Shown here: piece by piece, positions 1 through 6,667 of the stretch
Layout of the letters: each line of letters starts with the position of its first letter
How positions within the stretch are numbered: the stretch's first letter is position 1
NCBI GenBank assembly: GCA_014729705.1
Contig: WJJK01000056.1
Coordinates: 1-18,114 of the forward strand
DNA from: Candidatus Altarchaeales archaeon
Lineage (GTDB): Archaea > Altiarchaeota > Altiarchaeia > IMC4 > SCGC-AAA252-I15
DNA: 18,114 nt
Direction: 5' to 3'
Translations under genes and position numbers: made by a program
Notes under the pieces: generated by a model
Seen by the model: the letters and a program-made list of their open reading frames with translations, nothing else
Databases searched by the model: none
Told to the model about the DNA's origin: nothing

Positions 1-778
1 GTTCAAGCGTACTCCTTTCGTCGTCTGTAAGCCCAGATAGGTCAGGGTAGTCCACTTTTACATCTACCAAGACGTCTCCCCGAGGGCCTCCATTGAAGCC
101 CGCGCCGCCTTGTCCATGTAACCGCAGAGTATTTCCGTGCTTAATGCCTTGGGGTATTTGGACAGAAAGCTTTTTATCCTCCTGAATGACGCCATGGCCA
201 TTACAGGAAGTGCAAGGTGTTTTTACCTTCTGTCCTCCTCCACGGCAGGTGGAGCAGCTGGTCTGTACAACCATTCCAGGCCTTTGCTGGGTCGTGAACC
301 CGCTTCCTTCACAGTCAGAACAAGTCTCAAACTCTACCCCTCCGCGACCCTGGCAAGTCTCACAACCTGAATGGACCTGATAACTCAGATCCCTACTGCC
401 CCCGAAAAGAGCCTCCTTCAAGGTTACATTGAAGGAAGTACCAATAGATTGTCCTCTTTTTGGGGAAGGAGGGCGCGGAGGGCGCGCTCCGAAGGGATTA
501 CCACGTCCAAAAAAGATGTCGAAAGGATTTCCGGTAGTTTTGAAACCCCCAGATCCCCCCGAAGGAGAACCTGTTAGATCGTACATCTTCTTCTTCTCAG
601 GATCAGACAAAACAGAATAAGCTTCCGAAATCTCTTTGAACTTTTCTTCGGCTTCTTCCACGTTTTCTGGATTACGATCAGGGTGCCACTTTTGAGCCAG
701 CTTTCTATAAGCCGCCTTAATCGTTTTTCCATCAGCCTGGCGGGCGATCCCGAGAATCTCGTAGTAATCCTTAACCAT
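1..778 (-). CDS. dnaJ: DnaJ (Hsp40) co-chaperone, 3' end cut by window edge
   Basis: DnaJ proteins stimulate the ATPase of DnaK and deliver client proteins to it. The reading frame starts at the ATG at 778 and is still open at base 1, so about 259 N-terminal residues are visible and the C-terminal client-binding part is partly missing. Residues 4-68 form a J domain with the HPD triad at 32-34. A Gly/Phe/Pro-rich linker follows (about 70-108). Four zinc-binding CxxCxGxG-type repeats come next at 139-146 (CETCQGRG), 153-160 (CSDCEGSG), 175-182 (CSTCRGGG) and 189-196 (CTSCNGHG), and then the start of the beta-rich C-terminal domain. This is therefore a complete class A DnaJ rather than a bare J domain. 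It is the most distal visible gene of the replication operon and overlaps the preceding zinc-ribbon gene by 8 bp. Lambda-type phages use host DnaJ to remodel the helicase complex, so a role in replisome assembly is a reasonable inference. A virion-folding role is the alternative. Confidence 0.96.
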   Translation of the reverse strand, partial: MVKDYYEILGIARQADGKTIKAAYRKLAQKWHPDRNPENVEEAEEKFKEISEAYSVLSDPEKKKMYDLTGSPSGGSGGFKTTGNPFDIFFGRGNPFGARPPRPPSPKRGQSIGTSFNVTLKEALFGGSRDLSYQVHSGCETCQGRGGVEFETCSDCEGSGFTTQQRPGMVVQTSCSTCRGGGQKVKTPCTSCNGHGVIQEDKKLSVQIPQGIKHGNTLRLHGQGGAGFNGGPRGDVLVDVKVDYPDLSGLTDDERSTLE

Positions 779-908
779 TAGATGCCTCAACTTCTACTAC
801 GTTATCACATTGAAGACAGTGGTAAATCACCCTGCCCGCTTCGTGGAGCAGGTGCCAGCTGGAAGAGTTATCACAATAAACACACAAAGGGTAATCCGAA
901 ATGGCCAT
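771..908 (-). CDS. 45-aa zinc-ribbon-like protein with two CxxC knuckles
   Basis: This small frame starts at the ATG at 908 and ends at TAA (771-773). It encodes 45 residues with CVYC at 9-12 and CLQC at 31-34, spaced as in a small zinc ribbon, and has an acidic C-terminus (VVEVEASNG). It fills the gap between the 113-aa gene, whose stop lies 2 bp before this ATG, and dnaJ, which it overlaps by 8 bp. That tight packing supports it as a real gene. I do not recognise a family. Zinc ribbons of this size in phages often bind nucleic acid or RNA polymerase, but nothing here shows which. Confidence 0.72.
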   Translation of the reverse strand: MAISDYPLCVYCDNSSSWHLLHEAGRVIYHCLQCDNVVEVEASNG

Positions 909-910
909 AA

Positions 911-1252
911 CTACTCCAAAACAGCCTTGATAACCTCTCCGTGAACGAGAACCGTATCCTCCGTAGTCTCTAAAGCAACCACGTTAAAACACTCATCTTC
1001 TTCTAAAGAGGGGTATTTGGCTTGGGCAAAAAGAACCCTTACCAACTCCCAAAGAAGAAAAACATTATCCTCATAAATGGTAAAGTTATCCTCTCCTGCT
1101 ATCTTCACACCAGAAGCAAGTTGCTTATCCTTAAGAAGGTCACTTACCTTGCCCCGAATAGGAACCTCCAGGGTATGTCTACCTTTGAGTTCCCATTCAT
1201 AAGGCCGGGCAGGCAAAAGAACTAAACCAGAAATACCTTTAGCTTTGTTCAT
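911..1252 (-). CDS. hypothetical protein, 113 aa
   Basis: I do not recognise this protein. It starts at the ATG at 1252, one base after the ssb stop codon, and ends 2 bp before the zinc-ribbon gene, so it belongs to the replication operon. The sequence alternates short predicted strands (GLVLLPARP, HTLEVPIRGKV, NFTIYEDNVFLLWELVRVLF) with a helix around residues 62-78. It ends with another beta-rich stretch (FNVVALETTEDTVLVHGEVIKAVLE). No signal peptide, membrane segment or catalytic motif is apparent. Its place directly after ssb suggests a replication accessory role, by context only. Confidence 0.85.
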   Translation of the reverse strand: MNKAKGISGLVLLPARPYEWELKGRHTLEVPIRGKVSDLLKDKQLASGVKIAGEDNFTIYEDNVFLLWELVRVLFAQAKYPSLEEDECFNVVALETTEDTVLVHGEVIKAVLE

Positions 1253-1253
1253 C

Positions 1254-1901
1254 TTAAACCCCCGCAGAAGTTCCAGCAGTAAAGTTAGTTACAACAGCGT
1301 CAGTAAAAACCCGCTTCTGTTCCGTACGAGGATCCGTCCACTTACGATCTTGGATGTGACCGGTAACCTTAACAGCTCCTTCCGGCCCAACCTGGGACAA
1401 ACTCTCAGCAAGATCATCCCAAGCGGTGATGCGGACATAAGAATGTCGCAGGGTGCTTGGGTCATCTTCGCGATAGAAAGGAACCTTCACCTTAGCTTTG
1501 AAAAGCGGGGTCCCACGTTCACCGACGTGGCGAAGCTCTGGCCACTGTAGCGTACCGCTTAGGAGGAAGAAGTTCTCACCCTCCTCAGAATCAACCGGCT
1601 CTACTCCATTTACAACTATGTCAGTAACGTTCTGTCGCTTTCCCTCCCGATTTGTAAAACTACGCTCTTGGATGCGACCAGATACGCGGATCCTGGAGCC
1701 CTGAGGAAGGGTATTGAGATACTCTGCAAAATCCTCCCAGGCTGTGATCCGAAGATAAGACTCACGCGACTCACCAGTCCTCTGATCCGTAGTCGGAATA
1801 CGAACCTTAGACTTAAACAGAGCCTTTCCGTTTTTGGTGTATTTCATTTCGGGCCAGCAAATCTCGCCCTGAAGGATTACGTTGTTATTCTCGTCAGCCA
1901 T
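1254..1901 (-). CDS. ssb: single-stranded DNA-binding protein with two tandem OB folds
   Basis: SSB coats exposed single strands during replication and recombination. This 215-aa protein consists of two recognisable copies of one OB-fold unit, at about residues 6-102 and 110-207. Each copy repeats the same landmarks in order: WPE (16-18 and 120-122), LFK followed by KV (28-33 and 133-138), RITAW (51-55 and 157-161), a GRIQER or GHIQDR segment (75-80 and 181-186), and TDIVV or TDAVV (93-97 and 200-204). Bacterial SSBs usually have one OB fold per chain and act as tetramers. Two-OB chains that act as dimers are known from the Deinococcus-Thermus group. The usual acidic C-terminal tip that recruits partner proteins is absent; the chain ends in TAGTSAGV. 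Its ATG overlaps the primase TAA by one base (TAATG), suggesting coupled translation. Confidence 0.93.
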   Translation of the reverse strand: MADENNNVILQGEICWPEMKYTKNGKALFKSKVRIPTTDQRTGESRESYLRITAWEDFAEYLNTLPQGSRIRVSGRIQERSFTNREGKRQNVTDIVVNGVEPVDSEEGENFFLLSGTLQWPELRHVGERGTPLFKAKVKVPFYREDDPSTLRHSYVRITAWDDLAESLSQVGPEGAVKVTGHIQDRKWTDPRTEQKRVFTDAVVTNFTAGTSAGV

Positions 1902-2920
1902 TATTCTACTCCTATATACTTTTGCACTTCGGCAAAACTGTTAAAGTTTTTGGGATCCTTGCCTTCCGGCAAAGAGATCACCTCCACATTTACATACTTT
2001 TCAAGCATCTTCTGAATACGCTCGGCGCCAGCTCGTCCGGCATCGTCAGGGTCCATAACAACCTTGACGTTTTCTGCGTATTTACACAACAAATCTCTTT
2101 GTTTTGATGTGATGTCGGTGCCCATAGCGGCGACGACATTATACACATCGTGTTTTGCGAACCCCCAAACATCAACAAATCCTTCTACAAGAATAAGGGT
2201 TCTTTCTTGACCAGCTTCGATATTTCCGACATAGTTTTGGGCGACATCCAAGTTGTACAAGACAGCTCCCTTGTCAATGTCCTTCATAAGGAGGTATTTG
2301 GGATCCTCATCACTGTCGGTACGTCGACCGCTGATAGTCAATAGGTTCCCGTACTCATCCCTTATAGGAATAGCCTCCCTATGCACGCCTTTCCTGTCGG
2401 GAAAGCCACCCACTTCGTAGAAATCTAAAAGCTCCGGCGGAAATCCCCGCTCTTCAAAGTAGCCAGATCTACGAGGTAGATTTTGATCCACAATCTCTTG
2501 TGGAAGGAAACTGGTGACGGGGGAACTATCTATCTTGCTCTGCCGTATTTCTCGCTGTATTTCCCGCCGTCTTTGCAACTCAAGGTACTTTTCGGATACT
2601 TCTTCAGTATCTTCAAGGCTAACCCCAGTTAGGTCTGACAAAAACTTAACCGCTTCGGGGAAAGACAAACCCTGGGTTTTCTTAACAAGTCCTATTATAT
2701 CTCTATCCGTTTCTCCCTCACAATGGCGAGTATAGCAACACCAGGTTCGGGTCTCCATATTGAAACGGAAGGCAGTAATGTTATCCCCGCCGTGAACTTT
2801 GCAAGGACCACGAAGCTCCTTGTACCCCCGCTTAACAATCTTAAATCCCAAATAAGAAAGAAGCGTCTCGGGATCTACCAAGTCCTTAATGTGGGCAACT
2901 ATTTCAGGACTGATCTTCAC
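1901..2920 (-). CDS. dnaG: DnaG-type DNA primase, short form without helicase-binding domain
   Basis: DnaG primases lay down RNA primers for lagging-strand synthesis. This 339-aa protein has an N-terminal CHC2-type zinc site (C40, H43, C61 or C62, C67). The RNA-polymerase core includes AIPIRDEYGNLLTISGRR at about 183-200. A Toprim region follows with the conserved acidic motifs EGFVDV (246-251), GTDIT (267-271) and DPDDAG (290-295). Bacterial DnaG is about 580-600 aa; here the chain stops soon after Toprim, so the C-terminal domain that docks on DnaB is missing. Translation starts at a GTG at 2920. It is the first possible start after an in-frame TAA directly upstream, and an AGAGGG lies six bases before it. 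It overlaps the end of the membrane-protein gene by 17 bp, and its stop overlaps the ssb start. Confidence 0.95.
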   Translation of the reverse strand: MKISPEIVAHIKDLVDPETLLSYLGFKIVKRGYKELRGPCKVHGGDNITAFRFNMETRTWCCYTRHCEGETDRDIIGLVKKTQGLSFPEAVKFLSDLTGVSLEDTEEVSEKYLELQRRREIQREIRQSKIDSSPVTSFLPQEIVDQNLPRRSGYFEERGFPPELLDFYEVGGFPDRKGVHREAIPIRDEYGNLLTISGRRTDSDEDPKYLLMKDIDKGAVLYNLDVAQNYVGNIEAGQERTLILVEGFVDVWGFAKHDVYNVVAAMGTDITSKQRDLLCKYAENVKVVMDPDDAGRAGAERIQKMLEKYVNVEVISLPEGKDPKNFNSFAEVQKYIGVE

Positions 2921-3341
2921 TTAAAGCCCTCTTTACCTGCTCAAATACCACACGCACGTTAGTTCGCAGGGCCTCATCACTAATGTCCGGTACGCCTTTA
3001 ACGCCGGCATCACGATACCTTTTGAGCTCAGTGCTCAAGAAATCAAAGACATCATCTTCAACATCTTCGAAAGATACGTTCTCAGGATCACTTATAGTGG
3101 CCTTCAAATGATTAGAAAGCCTTCCTGCAACGACCAAAGCATCGTGGACATCAAAAACACCTTTCTTATCCTTAACCTTAGAGGCTGCAAAGGAAAGAAT
3201 GGAACCTACTGGTACGGTATTAAGAACCCGGTTTACAGAATCTTTAACTTTATCGTTCTTAAAGTAAAAGAAAAAGAAAACACCCAAAGCAGCTACGCCC
3301 AGTGTTACACCTAAAACCTCAAGAATAAGTGTCAAATCCAT
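2904..3341 (-). CDS. single-pass membrane protein between helicase and primase genes
   Basis: I do not recognise a family. From the ATG at 3341 the protein has 145 residues. It has one hydrophobic segment near the N-terminus (about residues 3-27, including the core VAALGVFFFFYF), directly followed by KNDKVKD. The rest is a soluble, largely helical, acidic and basic domain with an aspartate-rich patch (FEDVEDDVFDFLS). The positive charges after the membrane segment favour a cytoplasmic C-terminal domain. An AGGAGG lies 12 bases before this ATG, a long but tolerable spacing. An ATG at 3368 would add MAPRRNKQI and is the alternative. The gene overlaps the dnaB end by 23 bp and the primase start by 17 bp. 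This points to a replication role such as tethering the replisome to the membrane, as phage phi29 does with p16.7. That is inference from position. Confidence 0.85.
   Translation of the reverse strand: MDLTLILEVLGVTLGVAALGVFFFFYFKNDKVKDSVNRVLNTVPVGSILSFAASKVKDKKGVFDVHDALVVAGRLSNHLKATISDPENVSFEDVEDDVFDFLSTELKRYRDAGVKGVPDISDEALRTNVRVVFEQVKRALSEDQS
2927..2932 (-). promoter_or_regulatory. ribosome binding site for the GTG start of primase
   Basis: The minus strand reads AGAGGG here, six bases before the GTG at 2920. An in-frame TAA immediately before the GTG excludes any earlier start, so this site fixes the primase N-terminus. Confidence 0.7.
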
Positions 3342-4776
3342 GATCTGCTTGTTCCTCCTCGGCGCCATCCGATCTCAAATCTCTTAGCTGGACGCGCGCC
3401 TCCTCCATAGTGAGGATAGTTTTTCTAAATCGCATGTCAATACCTGAAAAATCAGTACCACCTGCTCGGGTATCCAGAATTTGGATTCTGTGAGTACCCA
3501 TGGCAATCATAGTGTCTCTTCCGTATTCTTCCTCAAGCTTCTTGAGCTCATCCTTTGTCTTAGGGGCAAGGCCTAAGATGGTATTAGAATAGCGAAGAAT
3601 ACGATCAGAGTCCGCAAACTCATTTGCGTTTACGTGCCCTTTATTAGCACCATCTCTGCCAATCTGAGCGGCGGTCATAACAGGTATCTCTAACTGACCC
3701 GCCAGGTTCTTCAAGGCAACGCAAAGATAACCTAAAGCCTGGTACTCCTTAACACTTCCTATAAGCTGAAGATCAGCGTCGGGGAGTTTTATGTAATCAA
3801 AAATAAGACAACCTATACCGTACTGGTGTTGGTATTTACGGGCCAAAGCAGAAATACCTTCTGCTGTAAAATCAGGGTAGTACTTGTGCAAAATCATACC
3901 GCTGCTGGCAATCTGGAGAGCCTCATCAACCGCCCTATCCCATTGGGGGTTGCTGGCATAAGTCCCGTTCTTGATCTCTTTCTCAGGGACAGCCGAAAGG
4001 ATAGAAAGAAGACGGAACTGCTGCTCTCGGGTGCTCATCTCGGTGTCTATATAGAGAACTGGCTGCTGCTGATTATAGGCCACGTTCTGGGCGATGTTCA
4101 AAAGGGTTGCGGATTTCCCGGCTTTAGGACGGGCACCCAGAACCGTTAAAGTGCCAGGTTCTAATCCGTTTATTGCCTTATCCAAAATGTCAAACCCAGT
4201 AGACAGACCACGAACATCTGTGGGGGCACTTTTTGCCTCTTCAACCAGCTCTTGAAGACCTTCGGAAACATCAACGGCGTCCGATCCCCTCTCACTATCG
4301 ATGGAGATCTGCAAAAATCTATCTTGGGCATGACCTACAATACTTTCCGCATCGAGATTATCGCCAGTTAAAACCCTGTTTTTGTCCGTTAGTTCCTCGA
4401 TTTCTATTGTAGTCTGCAGAATCTTAAACTTCGTACTGGCATCCAGAACTCTCTTTATATAGAAATCTACATTACCTGGATCTATGCTCTTTTCAAAGAG
4501 CGCGTTAACATAGTCGTAACCGCCGATTTTTTCTTCCAGCTTAAGAGTATTTGCCTGATTAAGAATAGCAGTAGTGTCTAAATTTACAATCTCTTCCCGC
4601 ATGAGAGATTTGATAATAGCCCACAAAGCCCGGTTATGCACTGTAAGGAAATCTTGATCACGAAGCTTGGCCTCTACCTCAAAGAAACAACTATCCGGAT
4701 CCTTTAAAACACAGGCAATAATCGCAGCTTCGTTTCCATTGTGAGCAAACTTAGCCTTAGTCTTCTCCAGATCCAT
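3319..4776 (-). CDS. dnaB: replicative DNA helicase DnaB
   Basis: DnaB is the hexameric 5'-3' helicase that opens the replication fork. The 485-aa length matches the bacterial family. The N-terminal helical domain begins near residue 12 (NGNEAAIIACVLKDP) and includes VHNRALWAIIKSL. The RecA-like motor follows the linker, starting LSTGFDILDKAINGLEPGTL. Walker A is GARPKAGKS (214-222), the H1a catalytic glutamate lies in DTEMS (244-248), and Walker B is LIFDYIKL (324-331, in place of the common DYLQL). The AAQIGRDG segment and the DSDRILRYSNTILGL segment match the later motor motifs. Its ATG overlaps the TAA of the upstream helical-protein gene by one base (TAATG), so the two are probably translated together. 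No helicase loader of the DnaC or lambda P type is recognisable in the window. Confidence 0.97.
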   Translation of the reverse strand: MDLEKTKAKFAHNGNEAAIIACVLKDPDSCFFEVEAKLRDQDFLTVHNRALWAIIKSLMREEIVNLDTTAILNQANTLKLEEKIGGYDYVNALFEKSIDPGNVDFYIKRVLDASTKFKILQTTIEIEELTDKNRVLTGDNLDAESIVGHAQDRFLQISIDSERGSDAVDVSEGLQELVEEAKSAPTDVRGLSTGFDILDKAINGLEPGTLTVLGARPKAGKSATLLNIAQNVAYNQQQPVLYIDTEMSTREQQFRLLSILSAVPEKEIKNGTYASNPQWDRAVDEALQIASSGMILHKYYPDFTAEGISALARKYQHQYGIGCLIFDYIKLPDADLQLIGSVKEYQALGYLCVALKNLAGQLEIPVMTAAQIGRDGANKGHVNANEFADSDRILRYSNTILGLAPKTKDELKKLEEEYGRDTMIAMGTHRIQILDTRAGGTDFSGIDMRFRKTILTMEEARVQLRDLRSDGAEEEQADHGFDTYS

Positions 4777-5258
4777 TAATAACGTTCCTTAGCGATTATG
4801 TTTCTCTCATCGCGTCTGCGGTTATTCTCTGCCTTGAGTGCGTTCATCAACTCAATAATAGGTTTATCTATACCCTCAAGCAAGTCCCTCTCAGCCACAG
4901 CTATGTCGTATTCCTGTTCCAATTCCTGTAAATAAGGATCAGAGGCGATGGCATTTGCTTCTCTCTCAGACAAACTTTTTCCTGGAATATCTCCTGACCG
5001 AATAAGAGACTTGACTTTCCTATCCAATGCCTTCCTTTTAGATCCGGCTTCGACACGTGAGACGTTGTACCTATACTGTAAGGTGATTAAGTATTGTCCC
5101 AACATCACCGTGTACTGGGACAGAACCTGGGAAGGAATAGCTTCCATCTCATGCGCATCGAAGTTAAATACTTCTTCTATTTTTGAGGGCGGTGAAGCTG
5201 TGTGCAAGGAGAGATCGTCTGAAGTTCTCCTTAAACGCTCCCTAACCAGTTCATCCAT
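4776..5258 (-). CDS. small helical protein, possible recombination mediator
   Basis: This 160-aa protein lies between the RecA/nuclease genes and dnaB, with TAATG coupling into dnaB. It is almost wholly helical and highly charged. A first helical region (about 33-85) has the pattern MEAIPSQVLSQYTVMLGQYL followed by TLQYRYNVSRVEAGSKRKAL. A short loop with KSLSEREANAIASDPYLQEL follows, then a long amphipathic helix (about 108-158, EYDIAVAERDLLEGIDKPI to NNRRRDERNIIAKERY). This order resembles phage UvsY-type recombination mediators and related small helical proteins encoded near phage recombinases. The resemblance is one of length, charge and layout, not of a diagnostic motif. A helicase loader or a structural coiled-coil protein is an alternative. 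The gene overlaps the preceding nuclease gene by 8 bp. Confidence 0.85.
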   Translation of the reverse strand: MDELVRERLRRTSDDLSLHTASPPSKIEEVFNFDAHEMEAIPSQVLSQYTVMLGQYLITLQYRYNVSRVEAGSKRKALDRKVKSLIRSGDIPGKSLSEREANAIASDPYLQELEQEYDIAVAERDLLEGIDKPIIELMNALKAENNRRRDERNIIAKERY

Positions 5259-5601
5259 TATTTTGCGCTTCCTCTATTTTCAAAAGTAAATCGGCGGTAG
5301 AAATGGGAATCTCATTGTGGTGTATACAAAGCAGGGTTTCGTCATTTAGATCACACCATTCCTTTTTCAAAGCATCTCGTTTTTTTTGCGCTCTATAAGC
5401 CGAAGCATCTTTGTGAAAATGCTCAACAAATTCGGTGTGCTGAACCCCCTGCACTTCCACGTAAAGGTGGAGTGTGGGAAGATAAAAGTCAAAAAATAAG
5501 CGCTGTCCTTTATAACTAATGTACTCTTCTTCTTTAATCAGAGTATTAGGTAGTGCTTTCTTGAGACTTTCGCGCACGCTTTTTGCGAGCTGGCTTATCA
5601 T
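5251..5601 (-). CDS. small PD-(D/E)XK-like nuclease
   Basis: The 116-aa protein has the layout of a small restriction-endonuclease-fold nuclease of the Vsr or DUF559 type. It has a helical N-terminus with acidic residues at 24-26, the strand FFDFYLP with D38, and then LYVEVQGVQH with E49 and Q51 in the place of the E-x-K pair. A basic helix (KDASAYRAQKKRDALKKEW) follows. Nucleases of this kind cut or resolve branched or mismatched DNA, and the position directly after recA suggests a job in recombination, perhaps as a junction resolvase. The ATG at 5601 lies inside the 3' end of recA (56-bp overlap) and is preceded by a GGTGAG eight bases upstream. Only this frame is long enough downstream. 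The exact active site and substrate are uncertain. Confidence 0.85.
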   Translation of the reverse strand: MISQLAKSVRESLKKALPNTLIKEEEYISYKGQRLFFDFYLPTLHLYVEVQGVQHTEFVEHFHKDASAYRAQKKRDALKKEWCDLNDETLLCIHHNEIPISTADLLLKIEEAQNNG

Positions 5602-6667
5602 TTACTTTCTCACCATCAGTTTTTGCTTCAGACTTCTCTTCCACCAAATCTTCCGAAAGAAATTCACCTGCAATAATACGACGAAGTTTGTCTTCCAGTT
5701 CTGTGCGTAGGGGGTTGTCACTTTGGATAGTTAGCTTTACCTTATCTCTACCCTGCCAACGCTGATCCCCATAAGAAAACCAAGCACCGTTCTTGTCGAT
5801 CAAGCCCATATCAACACCAAGATCGACAATCTCACCCACGGTATCATAACCTAACCCGTAGATAAGATCTACTTCCGCCTCTCGCCAAGGGGCAGATCTC
5901 TTGTTTTTTACTACCTTGAAAGTGGTACGATGTCCGTAAACCTCACCCGTACCTGGGTCCTTAAGTTTACTGGACTGGGACTGCCCTCCCCGTACCTCGA
6001 TTCGATAAGCAGCATAGAAAGGAAGAGCCTTACCACCAGTGGTAGTCTCTGGATTACCATAAGCGCCTATCTTGTTTCTTATTTGGTTAATAAAGATAAG
6101 CAACGTGTTGGTACTCTTTACTACCGGCAAGATCTTTTGAATACCGGCACTGAGAAGCCGGGCGTGAAGACCCATAGTCTGCTGCTCAAACTCAGCCTCA
6201 GTTCGGGCTTCTGGAACCAGAGCGGCAACGCTGTCTATCATAACAACAGCGAACTCTCCGGTCTCCATCAGGCTTTTTGCTATACTCAAGTTGGCTTCGC
6301 CTGTTGGGGCACCGTCGACCACCAGTATTTGATCGGCGGGAAGCCCAATACTAACCAAAAGCTTAGGATCCAAAGAGTTCTCGGCGTCCACAATAGCACA
6401 CCTGTGCCCTAACTTACATGCCTCCATCATCAGGCTGTAAGCTAAGAAACTCTTACCTGCCCCCTCATGTCCGTAAATCTCAGCAATGAGCCCTCTCTCC
6501 AGGCCTCCTCGGCCGACAGCATTGTCAAGACCAATGCAACCTGTAGAGATAGTCTCTCTTTCCTCTTTTGCTACTTCACCTAACCACTTTATCACGTGCC
6601 CATAGTTTTTCTCTATGGCTTTCGTAGCAACGTTAATCCTTGCCGCACTTTCTGGTTTTGCGCTCAT
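5546..6667 (-). CDS. recA: RecA recombinase
   Basis: RecA forms filaments on single-stranded DNA and drives homologous pairing and strand exchange. The 373-aa protein matches the bacterial family along its length, unlike the shorter and more divergent T4 UvsX type. Walker A is GHEGAGKS (66-73). The catalytic glutamate is E96 in DAENSLDP, the same position as in Escherichia coli RecA. Walker B is VVMID (141-145). Loop L2 spans NQIRNKIGAYGNPETTTGGK (194-213). The C-terminal region ends in a lysine/arginine-rich tail (about 345-373) rather than the acidic tail typical of bacterial RecA. The ATG at 6667 has GGAGAG five bases upstream and lies 35 bp inside the preceding gene. The downstream nuclease overlaps its end. 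Confidence 0.98.
   Translation of the reverse strand: MSAKPESAARINVATKAIEKNYGHVIKWLGEVAKEERETISTGCIGLDNAVGRGGLERGLIAEIYGHEGAGKSFLAYSLMMEACKLGHRCAIVDAENSLDPKLLVSIGLPADQILVVDGAPTGEANLSIAKSLMETGEFAVVMIDSVAALVPEARTEAEFEQQTMGLHARLLSAGIQKILPVVKSTNTLLIFINQIRNKIGAYGNPETTTGGKALPFYAAYRIEVRGGQSQSSKLKDPGTGEVYGHRTTFKVVKNKRSAPWREAEVDLIYGLGYDTVGEIVDLGVDMGLIDKNGAWFSYGDQRWQGRDKVKLTIQSDNPLRTELEDKLRRIIAGEFLSEDLVEEKSEAKTDGEKVNDKPARKKRARKSQESTT

Noticed and set aside
3236..3285. A-rich tract as a regulatory or origin-like element.
   Set aside because: It encodes the Phe-rich membrane segment of the 145-aa protein on the minus strand, which explains the base composition.
5930..6412. 160-aa open frame on the plus strand.
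   Set aside because: It is antisense to recA across the Walker B and L2 region, which fully explains the sequence.
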